DNA of 64,000 nucleotides from contig NC_087379.1 in the NCBI RefSeq assembly GCF_963675165.1, positions 1,802,201-1,866,200 on the forward strand, read 5' to 3'. Origin of the DNA: Halichondria panicea. Its lineage: Eukaryota > Porifera > Demospongiae > Suberitida > Halichondriidae. Position numbers and translations under genes: made by a program. Numbering within the stretch: the stretch's first letter is position 1; every line of letters begins with the position of its first letter. The notes beneath the pieces are model-generated. The model saw only the letters and a program-made list of their open reading frames with translations. It was not told the origin of the DNA and did not search any database. Positions 11,190 through 23,544 of this stretch are shown in pieces.

Positions 11190-13900
11190 TCTCATCTCTA
11201 TCATAATTATACTCTTGATTATACCAATGTGAATAGTTATTAAATAGCCGATATAATCCCTGGGAAGTGTGGACAGATGGTGCATAAATTAGCTGTTAAT
11301 AAGTATACAGGCTCTAGGGTGCAATCTCACAATCACTTCTATACAAGATTTGGTAATCTATACCAATTGGTAATTCAAATGCCATATACAAAACCCCAGA
11401 AACAGTGAGACAGTGTATCTATACCAGTTACTATACACATTTTATATATACTTTGATCCTAAAAAATAGGCAATGGTTGTCACTACTGTAAACACATAGA
11501 GTACTGGGAGGAATTCCCGGACGGAAGAGTAGGCAGACCGTAGCAAAAAAGCATGAATCTCTATGTGGAGAGTTTTATCTATATTATATAGTTGCCAGTG
11601 GCCTCTGCTGTGACATCTTTCTGCCTTTAGAAGTCACTCTAAGCGTTCGTATCAGCACACAACCAAAATCCGGAAGTTCACTAAAAGAAGGCGTTTTACA
11701 TTAATTGGAAATAGTCGTCACTGTCGTCACTGTCCGCTTATATTGTCTTGTGAACTGCTACTTTTCAGGCTGCGCTCATTTCCAAAGAAAAACACTAACT
11801 TTCGCTGTTTTTGCTGCACAGTCGTTGCACAAGTGATGTTTGATACTTATTAAAAAAAAAGATCTCTATGTCATGCATTTAAAGTACAAAAGTTGGCGTA
11901 AGTGTCTGCTAATACCCTCCAGTGCTCTAATGGGAAAAGGGGCTGGGTTTTACACATGAACTCCTTTTATGAATCTCTATATATGCATGCTATGACTGTG
12001 AACGTTGAGAGAGCATCACTTCCAATTCTCCCTGACCAGCTAGGCTACCATCCAGCTGAGAACCTTTAAAATCCTACAATCAACGGTACCAGAAGTGGGC
12101 GTGGCCACACATTTTAATGCGCACACTTTTATTAACCTGCACAACATTGGTGGCTACGGCCCTGCACATGCATGCTAGGGGCATATCTATAGAAAAACAA
12201 GTATAGGTAAAGAAAAATTACGCAAGCGTGATTTTTGGGGCTACGTCCACTTTTGGGGCTATGTCCACTTTTGCGTCATTTCAAGTGTTGTTTGCAAGTA
12301 AAACCGTACTTTTACGGTGCTAGTCCGCACTGCAGCAGTGCTAGTTAAGCTTTTAGCACAGCTTTAAAAAAGACACGACTGCATGCATTTGATAGGTTTA
12401 ACAGCTATATATTCAGCTAGTACCAAGTCTATATATATTAGGAGTGCATATAATTATAGCTTCAGTTCATTGAGTGAGACACACAGAGTACAGATAACTG
12501 ATTAAATTCTCATATATTATTTGCTAGTGCATGAGTGTCATGGTAAAATATTTCTGTGCACTATGAATCCACTCACTTCGCCCATAGGAATTAAGGGGAA
12601 CCCCCAGAAACAGTGAGACAGTGTGTCTATACCAGTTATACCCACATACACAATCACATATTCTGTATAATTATTATACTTTGATCCTAGCAAGTTTAAA
12701 ACCATACAACAACACCCCACATTCTGCAATTAGGAATATAATAGGCTCAGTTCTTAAGGATTATTTTACCGAGCCTATATAATTATTTTAGCATTCATAA
12801 TATTATAGCTAGTGAGTGTTGATAGTGAAACATACATAATTATAATTATACAGCATAATTTATTTCTATGCACTATAATTATATGAATCCACTCACTTCG
12901 CACCCCATGGGAAGGTGCAGCTGGCTGCAGGGGTGGCTGATCTGGGCCTGAGCCTGATCCTGATCCAAGCGAGTCTATACCCATGTGCGTGAAAGATAAA
13001 GAGTAGTATAATTTTACACACTGCTTTGCATGTGCATGATCGGAGAAGGTGACACTCTTACACTAAAAAAACCACTCAATGGGTAAAGCTATAATGCATG
13101 GTTTTATGAATGGCTTAAGATGCTAAATCATAACAGTTACTATACATGCAGATACAACTTAGTGGCTAAATAGCTCTAAAATGCAATCGTAAAGTCACAG
13201 AATTATAATGATGCATGTGACTAAGCTAGATTTAGAAAGACACAAAAAATAATATATATAAGATATTCTGAATCTAAACACACGATCTAGACCAGTAGAT
13301 CTAGCTAGGTATAATTATAGCTAGCTATAGCTTGTATAAACAGCTTGCAAACTTCCAGTTCCAAGTCTATATGTCCAGCCTAGCTTGCTGAGTTTTATTA
13401 GATCTCTATATATACGTGGACAGTCCAACATCTCTAGCTCTGCATGCATTGCCCATGCTCATTTTCACCCTTCTACCACCTTTCTATACCCTCACGCGAC
13501 TTTCCGATATACAAGCTCTCCTTATTCCTAACTCGACCTCTATTTCTTTTTTTATTCCTACAATATTTAAACGATTGTGATGAAGAACAGAAAAAGGAGA
13601 GCCTGCATATGTGTAAAGGCTATACATGGTGGCCGCTATACCAATTAGGTGACATATTTTCTTGTCTGCGATTTCACTGTTTAGCTCATTTTTCTGGTAT
13701 TAAATTCGCTCAAGTTGTGATTACTCATAACGTTTCTCACAAGGAGATCATTACATTTTCCAATTATCTGCGTGTGTACATTTAATTTTACTCTGATTGG
13801 CAGAAAATTATAGCAGAGCTTAATACCCTCGAAATAATACTATACAGATTCTTATACTCACCATTTGCAGTTGGTGTTGTAGTGAAAGTCCGATGTTCTA
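11190..13900. other. Intergenic region with small dispersed repeats
   Basis: No supported gene. AAACAGTGAGACAGTGT...CTATACCAGTTA occurs at about 11400 and 12607, and ATGAATCCACTCACTTCGC at 12560 and 12887. A plus-strand open frame at 13444-13785 lacks domain-like features. A Thr-rich exon-like block bounded by TAG and GTGAGT lies on the minus strand at about 13862-13896. Confidence 0.45.
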
Positions 13901-13915
13901 CAAATAAAAAAAACA

Positions 13916-15883
13916 TTATTGAGACTTAATTGCAAAAATCGTTTTACCATAATAAGTGTCTGCAATGAATGAGTGATCAATACTGGAAATCTCCACAGCC
14001 AATCCCTTGTTTTTCCTTTCAAAAAAGCCAATCAGAGCTTTTCTTTCCTCGTCAGTGATGCCACGATGCTGCTCCACTTTCTCCTTGGTATCGTATTCAG
14101 TCTTAAGCCAGTCAGAATCAAACCTAAACATTAATTATACAGGGTGCATGATGGTTTAGTTATTATAGTCGTAATTATATATTGCCTCACCAGTAATGCA
14201 TTACACTGTCAGCGTCATAATCAGATCCTGTTCCTAGATCTTCATTTGTTTTAACATCCCTTTTATATTGGGTGCCAAAATACTTTGTCATTTCCTCTTC
14301 TTTTAAAAATTTTCCAATGTTGTTCCAGAAAAAAGCTTGCTGATGCTCATGATTCAGACCTAAAGCATGGCCAAACTCGTGCATCACTAGGTACTCCTTG
14401 TACCTGTCATCACCAGTCAGATCCAGCCATATTGTAGCATTCTCCTCCTTCTCTCCTTTTGGAACCGTTTCAGCATCTGTACCAACTTTAGTACAGGATT
14501 GACCAGGCTCTGCACATGCATGTACAGAGAACATAATAAATGCAAATTTCAGCTAACTTAATCACCCATGCAACTAATTAAATAAAAATGTTGCTGTAAA
14601 TTACTTTGAAACCACACACGAATGTCGGAATCCATTGCGGTTAAAACTGGTACAAAAGCGGGTACTTTTTCTTTCCTCTCCAGAGGAATAAAAGGAGGCA
14701 GCTTGGTGTTCCAGAGGTTGGCTAGGGTGAGAATGTCACTAGTGTCAATCATATGCCCACGTTTACCACCAGAAACAGGGTACTTGGAACCACTGTATGT
14801 CCAGGACCAAGAGGTTTCTATGGGGTTCAGGAAGCAAACCTTGAGGACAGTTTTATTCCACAGCTTGTTATGTGGGCAGATCCCCCCGGCTGTTCCTGCT
14901 CTCTGATCTTGAGGCACCACCTCTTGGTGGTCTTGCTCAAAGCAGGTTTGACATACATTCTGAAATAATTATGAGTAGTCATGAAGGGTAAATTTAACAT
15001 AAGGGAATTAGCTTTACCACTGTAGGTTTATTACAATCTGGTAGGGCCTCTTCAGCTTCAGGGGGAACTGGAGTCGGCACAAAAACTGGTTTCCTCTGCA
15101 TTAAATTGTAATCAAGATAGTATACGGTAACTATAATAATATAGAATCTAAATGTTGAAACCATGCAGGGGCTCCTATAGGGGGAGCATGATTGGCCAGG
15201 GGAAAAACACCGAAAAGCATAGAAACAAGAAACAGATGAGAGCATAACTCCAATCATGGCCAAGACTGTATAATTATAGAGAAGCTTCTCGAGACCCTTA
15301 CTTACTTATATTATGCACACTTATAGTCAGTCCCTTTGAGGTGAATTGCGATATTAGTACACTTTATGTGAAAAGTGCTAAAAAGCTACAGAAATATAAT
15401 ATATAGTGCCAATCCTAGGCTTTTAACAATAAAGGGAGGTTTGGAATTTTTTCTTTTAGCTATACGCAATTTAGCTAGTGTATTTTAAATGCCATGCATA
15501 ATTATACCTGCACAGCAGTTATCAAAGTTTGCATGCAGTATCGAGATAGACTACATGCATGCACGATAACTGTATGTGTCCAAGCATTAATTGGCACTTT
15601 TACGAAACTCTGGTATACGTCTAACCAGCATTTGTAAGCATTCATTCACGCTCACCGTAGTTAGCACTGCATTTATTCTGCATCCATTTTGTACCTCCTC
15701 AAATTTTTCCACATCTTTGTAGTCATCGAACTTTTCAGTCCATATCTGCAGATGAGAGATGCTGCCTTTCTCGAGCTGAAATGTGTCTTCAATACGAACT
15801 ATAAGGGTATCAATACTATCAGATCTAGTAACATCAACCTCTTTTTTGTTACGATTAATAAGCACTAGAGCAGTAGCAGCCAT
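13916..15883 (-). CDS. Astacin-like zinc metalloprotease with N-terminal ubiquitin-like domain
   Basis: Five exons with agreeing phases give about 395 residues: 15883-15656, 15095-15018, 14959-14605, 14509-14191 and 14123-13916. Exon 1 starts MAATALVLINRNKKEVDVTR and has a compact beta-grasp pattern resembling ubiquitin-like, PB1 or CIDE-N domains. Exon 2 is a Pro-rich linker. Exons 3-5 form the protease: zinc site HEFGHALGLNHE near residue 264, matching HExxHxxGxxHE, and Met-turn SVMHYW, the M12A/astacin signature. The C-terminal exon carries GITDEERKALIGFF. There is no signal peptide, unlike secreted astacins, so an intracellular enzyme is possible. Exon 1 might instead be a separate 98-residue ORF, but its GTGAGC donor and phase-0 fit favour splicing. 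Catalytic residues are all present. Confidence 0.75.
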
Positions 15884-16101
15884 AACTCAATCTAGCTTAG
15901 CTATAATATTATAGGCAAGCTTAGCTTATAGCAAGCTATTTTAGCCAAGAATGTAATAGAAGGTGGGAGTTTTCCCTGGGACTATTTTCAGGTATATCTG
16001 GTATGTATATATGAATATGTGTGTTTACAGTAATAGATATGAAGATCTAAAAGTCTGATGCAATCTTCAATCTGTGGGAGGTAGAGCATAACACAAAGAG
16101 T

Positions 16102-16123
16102 GGGACTGTCCCGGGGGAATACC
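16102..16123 (+). promoter_or_regulatory. GGGACTGTCCC motif, copy 1
   Basis: GGGACTGTCCCGGGGGAATA followed by CCC. The upstream AGAGCATAACACAA resembles the lead-in of other copies. No gene lies directly downstream. Confidence 0.4.
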
Positions 16124-17396
16124 CATGCATGCATGGCATTAAATATCAATAACCTTACTGAGCAGTTTCACACGTTTAAAGTTACGCAGCTAATTCAACA
16201 CTCTATTTGACTTAATTCTGCTAATTCTGCAACTTCCACTCACTAAAAAACTTCCCGCCCTGTCAAACGGGCATACTAAATTGAGTTGAGCCTTAGATGC
16301 ATGCGTGGACTCAGTGAAATTCTGGCCCATCCATGTTTCGCCTACGCCCACGCAGTACTGTTGTGGCGACCTGAAGCATGGAAACATTGGCCTCAGGGGT
16401 ATTGCACAGAGCCATGTCAGCGAGTACTATGCTCTTTAGTACCTATTATAATTTTATTCGCTACCATACAGCAGACTCGAGGGTGAGGCACTGCATGGGG
16501 CTGAACTTTTTCTTTTTGCTTTAAACTGTTAAAATATCCGCAGACAAATATACAACTGCATGTAACACTTTTGTTCATTTAACATGTCAATTTACAGTAT
16601 ATACTGCTCAAGTATAATTTGAAATTAATACGTATTGTTCTGTGTGAAGACATTATCACAAGATTTGATTGTTTATACAACCAACATTTTGTAGATGAAG
16701 AGTCTCCGTCACTGGAAAGGTCAGCTTCGGTCCAGAGAGTAATGTTACCCTCAGTTAGTGATCACAATCAAGTCCGTGCTCAAAGAGGTAACTTGACAAA
16801 GTATAATTATATATACTGTTGAATCGAATGTGCATAGCTGCTCATGTATATACTGTAAAAATGTTAATGTATGGAAACTTACAGTCAGATCAAATCGATG
16901 TCTCCATAATAATATACAGATATGTGATATGTGTGGTCACTGGCCAGGACTGATGACACATAATTATTATTATGGAAACACAACACAACTATTACACTCC
17001 TTCGTTTTTGCTATTATTATTATGTATAAGTAACTATTATAGATAGGTTTCCACAAGTTAGCATTCCGTGTTGATCGAGTGTACGGTAGGATGACGATTG
17101 AAGCCAACATCCCCCTCTATACCTTTTGTATATACCCTCTCAAAAAACACACCAATCACTCTACAATGCACGAACGTATCACATGCGAATGTTGCTTATT
17201 ATGATTTAAATCATATACATGTACGTATATAAATTGTTCCATGCATGTTAGATATGAAGATCTCAATAGTTTTGTTAAGTGTGTGTTTCTAATGAGCTGC
17301 TATATTCATTTGATTATATGCCAAACAAACATGATGGGAGGTACATATACATGCAGATAGAGCATAAACATAGTCACAAGACGTCCTCAGAAGAGC

Positions 17397-17419
17397 GGGA
17401 CTGTCCCGGGGGAGTACCC
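17397..17419 (+). promoter_or_regulatory. GGGACTGTCCC motif, copy 2
   Basis: GGGACTGTCCCGGGGGAGTA followed by CCC, preceded by CATAAACATAGTCACAAGA, a lead-in shared with copies at 27.7, 29.3 and 32.6 kb. Confidence 0.45.
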
Positions 17420-18370
17420 TTAATTCGTCATTTGTACTTATGTTTCATGACACTTTGTGAATATCATTAAGGGTGCCCGCACATAGTAACAAATTGACAT
17501 AATTTAACCACAAAAATGCAACGTTTAGATCCTGAGACTTGCACACGCAGTATTTAATTTCAATGCGTGCGCTAGTATAGTAGTAACCACAAGTAACAAC
17601 ATAGTGGTTTTGTGAGAATGTCTTCAATCAAATTAACTACAAGCTGCAAAAGAAAATCAGGTAGCTACACAAACTAATAAATCAATAACAAAATAACACA
17701 ATCCAATAAATACAGAGCCAGATTTGTAGCAAAGGAGTGCCTTCAGTAGTAGATGGGAGAAACGTAAGTGTGCCAATAGACCCCAGTCTCAGTACAATCA
17801 GCACGAGTGTCCGAGTTCCTCAACTAGCATTAGTCACACAGCAGGTTGGATTGTCTTTTAATGTTAATACACACTGTCTTCATTTGTGTCGAGTGGAGAC
17901 GTTTCTCTTCAGTGCTTTAGACGTGTACTATCCACGATTCGAGCTGTTCATGGCACTATCCAGTGTTGTCCTTTCTCCTCAATGGCCACCTGCATGTTGA
18001 TACGTCCGGTTGAGTGGCTGGTTGGGTCTTCCACCATGTTCCAGCACACAATGGCATCGCATCCTTCAGAAGCTGGAGATCCTTGCCACCAAGTTAGCAG
18101 AATGGTCCTGTGGTCAGGTACGAAAAAAATATTGTGAACAGGGGTGATGACAAAAATAAGTTGGTTCCTATGGATGGATTCTACCTGACCCGGTGCCACT
18201 ACATAATTATTCACTGTACATGCACATGTATTGTCCAGATGAAGGGGACAGTCACCTTTCTGGCAAAAAACTTGGGATGGAGGACCTATACTTACAAACA
18301 CGCTAGGAACTCGTCTGGAAGGTTGGCAATCTGTGTTATTATTTATTTTATGTATCACACTCACAGAAGC

Positions 18371-18751
18371 TCATTTCCAGATGTCCTGGCGATGGAGGCA
18401 GTTACGACACACCATTCACTGATCAGCTGCCTCCCCAACCTCCCTATTCGGTCTGCTAATAAGCAGATGGAGCTGTGTGGACCTCACAAAAGCGGAGGTT
18501 CCACCAATCTGATGCCCGGGGAAGCCAAGCATTACTGCAGCCCAGACAAAGAGACTGGTCCAACTTGGCCTGGAGCACAGCACTCTGGTGACACTGAGGT
18601 CCAAGAGTGGTATTACACACAGGCTTTCATGGAAGCTCTGAAGGGGAAGGGAGTGAAAAGCAAGGCCCTGTGTATCAAGCTAGCAAAGCTAGTTCATAGT
18701 TTACCTTCAAAGTCCATCAAAACAGCAGCCAACCCTGGCAGAAGTCTATGA
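18371..18751 (+). CDS. Unrecognised coding-like block
   Basis: An open stretch of about 125 codons, less AT-rich than its surroundings, ending KTAANPGRSL before a stop. It contains QEWYYTQAFMEALKGKG and KSKALCIKLAKLVHSLPSK. I recognise no domain. A minus-strand frame at 17948-18364 (ILLTWWQGSPASEGCDAIVC) also looks coding-like and could be an exon of another gene. Either could be a decayed mobile-element fragment. The orientation and extent are uncertain. Confidence 0.2.
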   Translation, partial: SFPDVLAMEAVTTHHSLISCLPNLPIRSANKQMELCGPHKSGGSTNLMPGEAKHYCSPDKETGPTWPGAQHSGDTEVQEWYYTQAFMEALKGKGVKSKALCIKLAKLVHSLPSKSIKTAANPGRSL

Positions 18752-18901
18752 GCCAGCCAATTGTCAGCGCTGTCTGTAGCCCCAGCGTTGCCTATCTCTT
18801 CTCTTCAGGCTACTAACAAATGGCTCTTGATCTTCAACGCTAATTCTGCACTCTACGTACGCAATTGGGGCGTGGTCTACAGGCTTACGTCTTAATTTAT
18901 A

Positions 18902-18925
18902 CTCTAGCGTACGCGTACGCTAGAG
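18902..18925. repeat. 24-bp perfect palindrome
   Basis: CTCTAGCGTACG is followed directly by its reverse complement. No gene is adjacent. Confidence 0.7.
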
Positions 18926-18929
18926 CCAG

Positions 18930-20190
18930 ATATAAAAAGTGTTCGATCTGACTATCTACGTACAGGACTTGGTCTATATTTAGCATGCTGCTATAATTAG
19001 GTAAGGTGAACAAAGTTACGGGCTGACTTTGTCCATGTACGGTCTAGATTTTTCGCTAGAGGGTGTGTCATGACAAAAAATTCTCATAAATAGATAACAA
19101 AGGGATTTTACAACAAAAGCTCTTCGTAATGTTGAAGAGCTGTGTGTAGTGCACCTGCAAACAAACAATCAAGTCCATAGCTCTACTGGTTTCCTAAGCG
19201 GAACTTCTTTTAGCTATATGATGAAAATCAAGTGTAAAATCTGTTGTCATCATCCTTTCCTCTCCATTTTTGGAATGCACACTAGTAGAGTGTTGCTTCA
19301 TAATCCTGTGAAGGATCCATGTCTCCCCTGCAGGTAGTTTCATAGTTAGCTTTCCCTAGCAACGTGTGTGTGGGCGTACGTGGGCGTAGGTGTTCCAGCA
19401 CCCTTAACCTTTACGGAAACAACCACTAGTGACTCTGTGTAGTTAAGGCCTGGGTCAGGCACTGATAAGATTAATTCTATTCATTACCAACATTTAATGT
19501 AGATGATGTACTGTTAATGAGATTCATAACCATTATTAATGTTATTCATTGCAATTGATGTCACGTGTCAAGAAGAAGTCAAGGTACTTGCTTAGCTAGC
19601 TGCTGGAACTATTGTACAGAATCTTTAGCAACAAATGCGGTGGACTTGCACAAGGTAAAACTAGTTGTTTAGGCCCTCAAAAGATAGAGTAGGTTGTCAT
19701 GATTATATTTCCAGCGGGGGAAGTCAATATGTGCAAAACTGCCTTAGCTATACTGGCTTCTTTAGCTCTGACAGCCACTCTAGAGGTAGGGCTATGCTGT
19801 GTATCTCAAGAATACAGTAACTCCTACTCTTCCCCCGCCGGATATTAGTACCTAGCAATGATAAGTTCATCTAGCCTTGTTTTTGAAGCTTGATCTTAGC
19901 ATCTTCATGGCCGCATTTGTAGTTCTTCTTATTAAAAGTGGCATGACGTCATCACCATTTTGGGGCTAATTAGCATAATTGAATTAAGCTAATTAGTTTT
20001 TTGGAAAAAGAAAACATTGTGCTTCATTTTGGATCATTTTGATGCAGCATACACTGTATATTGCAAATAATACAGCAGTATGAACATAGTGTTAAATTTT
20101 GGTATTTACAGCCAGACCCGGGCCTTAACTACGCAGAGGACAATGGCACAGAACAGCTTCCATGCATTTAAAACCATGAGCTATGTATTT
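18930..20190. other. Intergenic, nothing recognised
   Basis: No domain-bearing frame and no close match to the repeat families described elsewhere in the window. Confidence 0.5.
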
Positions 20191-20196
20191 CACCGT

Positions 20197-20240
20197 TAGA
20201 AACCAGGAGACCACATCTTTGTTTTTTATCTTCAGTTACA
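20197..20240 (+). pseudogene. Tiny LRAT-like fragment
   Basis: Encodes KPGDHIFVFYLQ, matching the LKPGDHIYVYR start of the LRAT-like domain in the genes at 31.6 and 35.2 kb. Nothing further of the domain is present before family A repeat DNA begins. Confidence 0.4.
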
Positions 20241-20283
20241 TGTGCATATTATACGCAGCTAATTCAATCACTACACTCTTAAT

Positions 20284-21775
20284 GAAAGCACCGCAGGTGC
20301 TGATGCCTCGGTGGAGATACCAAAGCTACATAACATAAAGCTACTAATAGCTTATTTTTGCAACTAGAGCACTAAAGTGCAAACCCTCGGCTGGTGACAT
20401 GATTAAAAAGCAACCAGAAATATAATGCAGTGCATATAGTGATGTTGTTATCATGTACATGTATGACTTGCACAGCAACTCAGGAGCAATAAAACAAAAC
20501 TCAAAACTAAAGTAACAACGTGCACATGGACTGGGATCACAGCAAAGAAGCCTGGAGTCTTAGACTAAGAGAAGTATGGCTCCTTCCAGGCTGGAGTACG
20601 TATAGGATCCAGAGTCAGTCAACAACCTTAGTCACACAATCCTACTTTTTCTTGACCGTATTCAATTGTTCCTGGTACGGGATCACTTCAGCTGAAAATA
20701 CATAATCAAGCCTTGACTAGATATTTTTAGCTGAAGTGATCCCGTACCTTGACTCAAGGCCACGTGGCAAGTTTAAGCTTCTTAGCTTTTGCTCGCTTTT
20801 ACTCGACAAAGAAGCTTTAACATCAAAATCTGCCACTATTTAAACCAAGATATTGTTGTGTGAAGACTACCTATGCTGCAAACGCAGTGCTATGGCATCC
20901 AGGTGAGTAGATATACTCGTTACAAACAAACAAACAAACAGACAAACTAGAGCACTAAAGTGCAAACCCTCGGCTGGTGACATGATTATAAAGAAACCAG
21001 AAGACTGATATAATGCAGTGCATATAGTGATGTTGTTATCATCATCATGCATGACTTGCACAGCAACTCAGGAGCAATAAAACTAAACCAGACTGGAGGC
21101 ATGCTGAAACATTTGAGAACAGGTAGTAGTACTATAAATATATGCACTGTGGATTAGGATCACAGCAAAGAAGCATGGAGTCTCAGAGAAGTATGGCTCC
21201 AGGTCCTGCATGGATCCCAGTCAGCTAAAGCAAGCTTTCTGGTTTAATGACCCTGTTCCAATATTGTTCCTGGTATATACAGCTTTCTACTTTAGTGACC
21301 CTGTTCCATTGTTTCTGGACCTGGTACAGGATCACTTCAGTTATAAGTAACGCATGTGCAAGTTCTGTTCAAGCTACATTTTGCTCGCTTTTATTAGACA
21401 ACGAAGCTTTAACACCGAAAGCTGCCACTATTAGAAGTACTGACTTGTTGTGTGGAGGCTACCCATGCTGTAAACGCAGTGCTAGAGCATCCAGGTAAGC
21501 AGACCCAGTCACAAGCTTCTTAGCTTTTGCTCGTTTTTATTTGACAACGAAGGTTTAACATGAAATTCTGCCACTATTAAAATTAATAACTTGTTGTATG
21601 AAGGCTATCCATGCTGTAAACGCAGTGCCATGGCATGCAGGTGAGTAGACTCACACATTACAAACAAACAAACAGACCAACGGACTACTATACCCGTGGC
21701 CGCCCACGCGCGCCTCGGGTAACAAACAGACAGACTACTATAACCCGTGGCCGCCCACGCGCCTCGGGTTAATAA
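20284..21775 (-). repeat. Inverted copy of family A satellite
   Basis: Contains two anchors in reverse orientation, near 20370 and 20950, and GC-rich units at 21680-21770. Positions 20945-21722 are the reverse complement of about 3985-4765 and share rare variants with that copy (CATGCTTC instead of CAGGCTTC, GTAGTCCGTTGG), so this is a recent copy of that specific unit. Confidence 0.9.
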
Positions 21776-21789
21776 TTACACATGCAAAC

Positions 21790-22215
21790 TCAAAGAGTGG
21801 GTAATGATCGACCATGGTTGTTGTTAAAAACAATCGATGCCAAAAGTTCAAGTCTAAAATTAATGGCTGCCATCAGCAGAGCCTTGCAGCTCTCTTCCTC
21901 ACTCTTGCAGCTACCATAGGTAGCGTTCTAGTGCAGAGCTAACTACTAAGTAGAGTAGTAACACTCGGTAAACAAGTTTGGCTACGTGCTCTTCTGAAAA
22001 GGCTGCAATGGCATTCCAAGTAAGCAAAACTAGGCACATAAACTCGAGAACGAAGCATCATTTTGCAAATCCACGAATTAAAATCCAAGTAAACATGACT
22101 AGAAACTCTTACTTGCACTTGATTCATCCTTGAGCAGCTGTAGCAGTCTACACAGACACACACACACACAAACACACTACCGTATACCTCGCTTGCGCAT
22201 GCGCACCGAGGCATG
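21790..22215. repeat. Family B repeat
   Basis: Starts near AAAGAGTGGGTAATGATCGA, passes AACTCGAGAACGAAGCATCA and an ACACAC tract, and ends with TACCGTATACCTCGCTTGCG and GAGGCATGATAA. Related copies lie at 30290-30460, 30598-31010 and, inverted, 38337-38680. Confidence 0.75.
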
Positions 22216-22711
22216 ATAAACTACTTCCACCCACTAAGCTCACACAAGAGGCTGTTTTCCTTGGCTCTGCATGTCAGCCATTTTAAGTATTAGTTTCCTG
22301 GCCTGAAACGAAAAAGCTTTGTGTAGCCCTCCAGAATTGTAAGAAGTATCCTATAAAAGCAAGAACACGGAGCTAGAAGCATTTTTGGAAGTATAAAATA
22401 ACTATACTAGTTTGTGTTGTTTCTTGTAACTTAATGATGGCTCAGAGCTTCCACTGAAAAATGTTTTGAAGATTGATACTTGTCATACAGATTGATACAC
22501 CAATATAGTTATCATGCCACAAAAATCATTGTAAGAAAATCATAAATTAATCATGAGCATAAATATTCATGCATATGAGCAAACTGTTTACCGTAACCTT
22601 TAAGCTGACTGGATCCACTACTGAGTCAGGTACGTACCTAACGCCCAAATACTTGTACACATCCCATTAACTAAGTCAATCTTATGTCATAGCCATAAAC
22701 ACGTAAAGGAG

Positions 22712-22819
22712 TACCGTATAGCAGGTAATTTTCATTCGCGGGTAAAATATTCGTGGTCAGACCTCCAACCACGAAAATCACAAATATTTTGCCCCACGAA
22801 AATTACTCGCTATACGGTA
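22712..22819. mobile_element. Family C palindromic MITE
   Basis: Inverted repeat from TACCGTATAGCAGGTAATTT to its near reverse complement ending CTATACGGTA; the arms contain ATTCGTGG and CCACGAAAAT. Copies also lie at 38112, 46612 and 60858, with a decayed one near 31075. Confidence 0.8.
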
Positions 22820-22829
22820 TATCAGAGGA

Positions 22830-23540
22830 GGTATGACAGGCGCGGTGCAGCTCAGGCAATTAACAATAATTATCCGCCCACTCACCGCCCACGTTGTATG
22901 TTTTTGCTGAGAGTAATCAGAGGCTAATTACTTGAGTTTTCATAGAACAGAGATAGGACTCTATAGAGACTGCAGACATCCTTTTTGATGAGAAAGTTGA
23001 AGAAGAACCTGTGAATGGTGCGTTTTATGTCTTTGTTGTAGATCTAGAGCTAGACTTACAGCTAGACATAGCCATAGCATAGCTAAGTAACCAGTCTAGC
23101 TACTATACTCGAGATGACTAGGATTAATTGTCTCTTTGTTTGTTTTCTAAAACTTTTCTGCAAAACGTACTTGCAACATACAACGGTAATTAGCAACTGG
23201 TACGGTAAATTCAATGCTTTTGATACGGTGTCAAAACGGAAACGCTTCGAACGTACTACGGACGTACTACGTAAACACGGGTACTTTTTTTGACCACTAC
23301 TGTGTCTCCAGCAGAGGAGTATTGCCCCGGGGGAAGTACCTATAACTCATATAATTATTACACAATGCAAAAGAGGTTAGTATCTTATAATGGCTGACAC
23401 AAGACAGTGTGCAGATTTGGAATGGGAATAATCGAGAAACCTACACGGACACTAGACAAAATTGTCACCAAGAAACGGAAACCTGATATACATGAAAACT
23501 TAACTAAACTATTGTAATACCAACAACCTCACCCCTCATA
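22830..23540. other. Intergenic, no supported gene
   Basis: AT-rich, with one GGGACTGTCCC-related motif at 23314-23340 (TTGCCCCGGGGGAAGTACC) and an AC microsatellite at about 23540. Confidence 0.45.
23314..23340 (+). promoter_or_regulatory. GGGACTGTCCC motif, copy 3 (diverged)
   Basis: Keeps CAGCAGAGGAG and CCCCGGGGGAAGTACC but has ATTG in place of the central ACTG. Confidence 0.35.
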
Positions 23541-23544
23541 CACA

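Larger units (their letters stand above)
15900..17890. other. Intergenic, no supported gene
   Basis: AT-rich sequence with short open frames lacking recognisable domains. Two copies of the GGGACTGTCCC motif lie here. Confidence 0.5.

Noticed and set aside
13444..13785. 113-codon plus-strand frame
   Set aside because: Low-complexity, Phe/Leu/Cys-rich, no domain, and it lies downstream of the astacin-like gene on the other strand.
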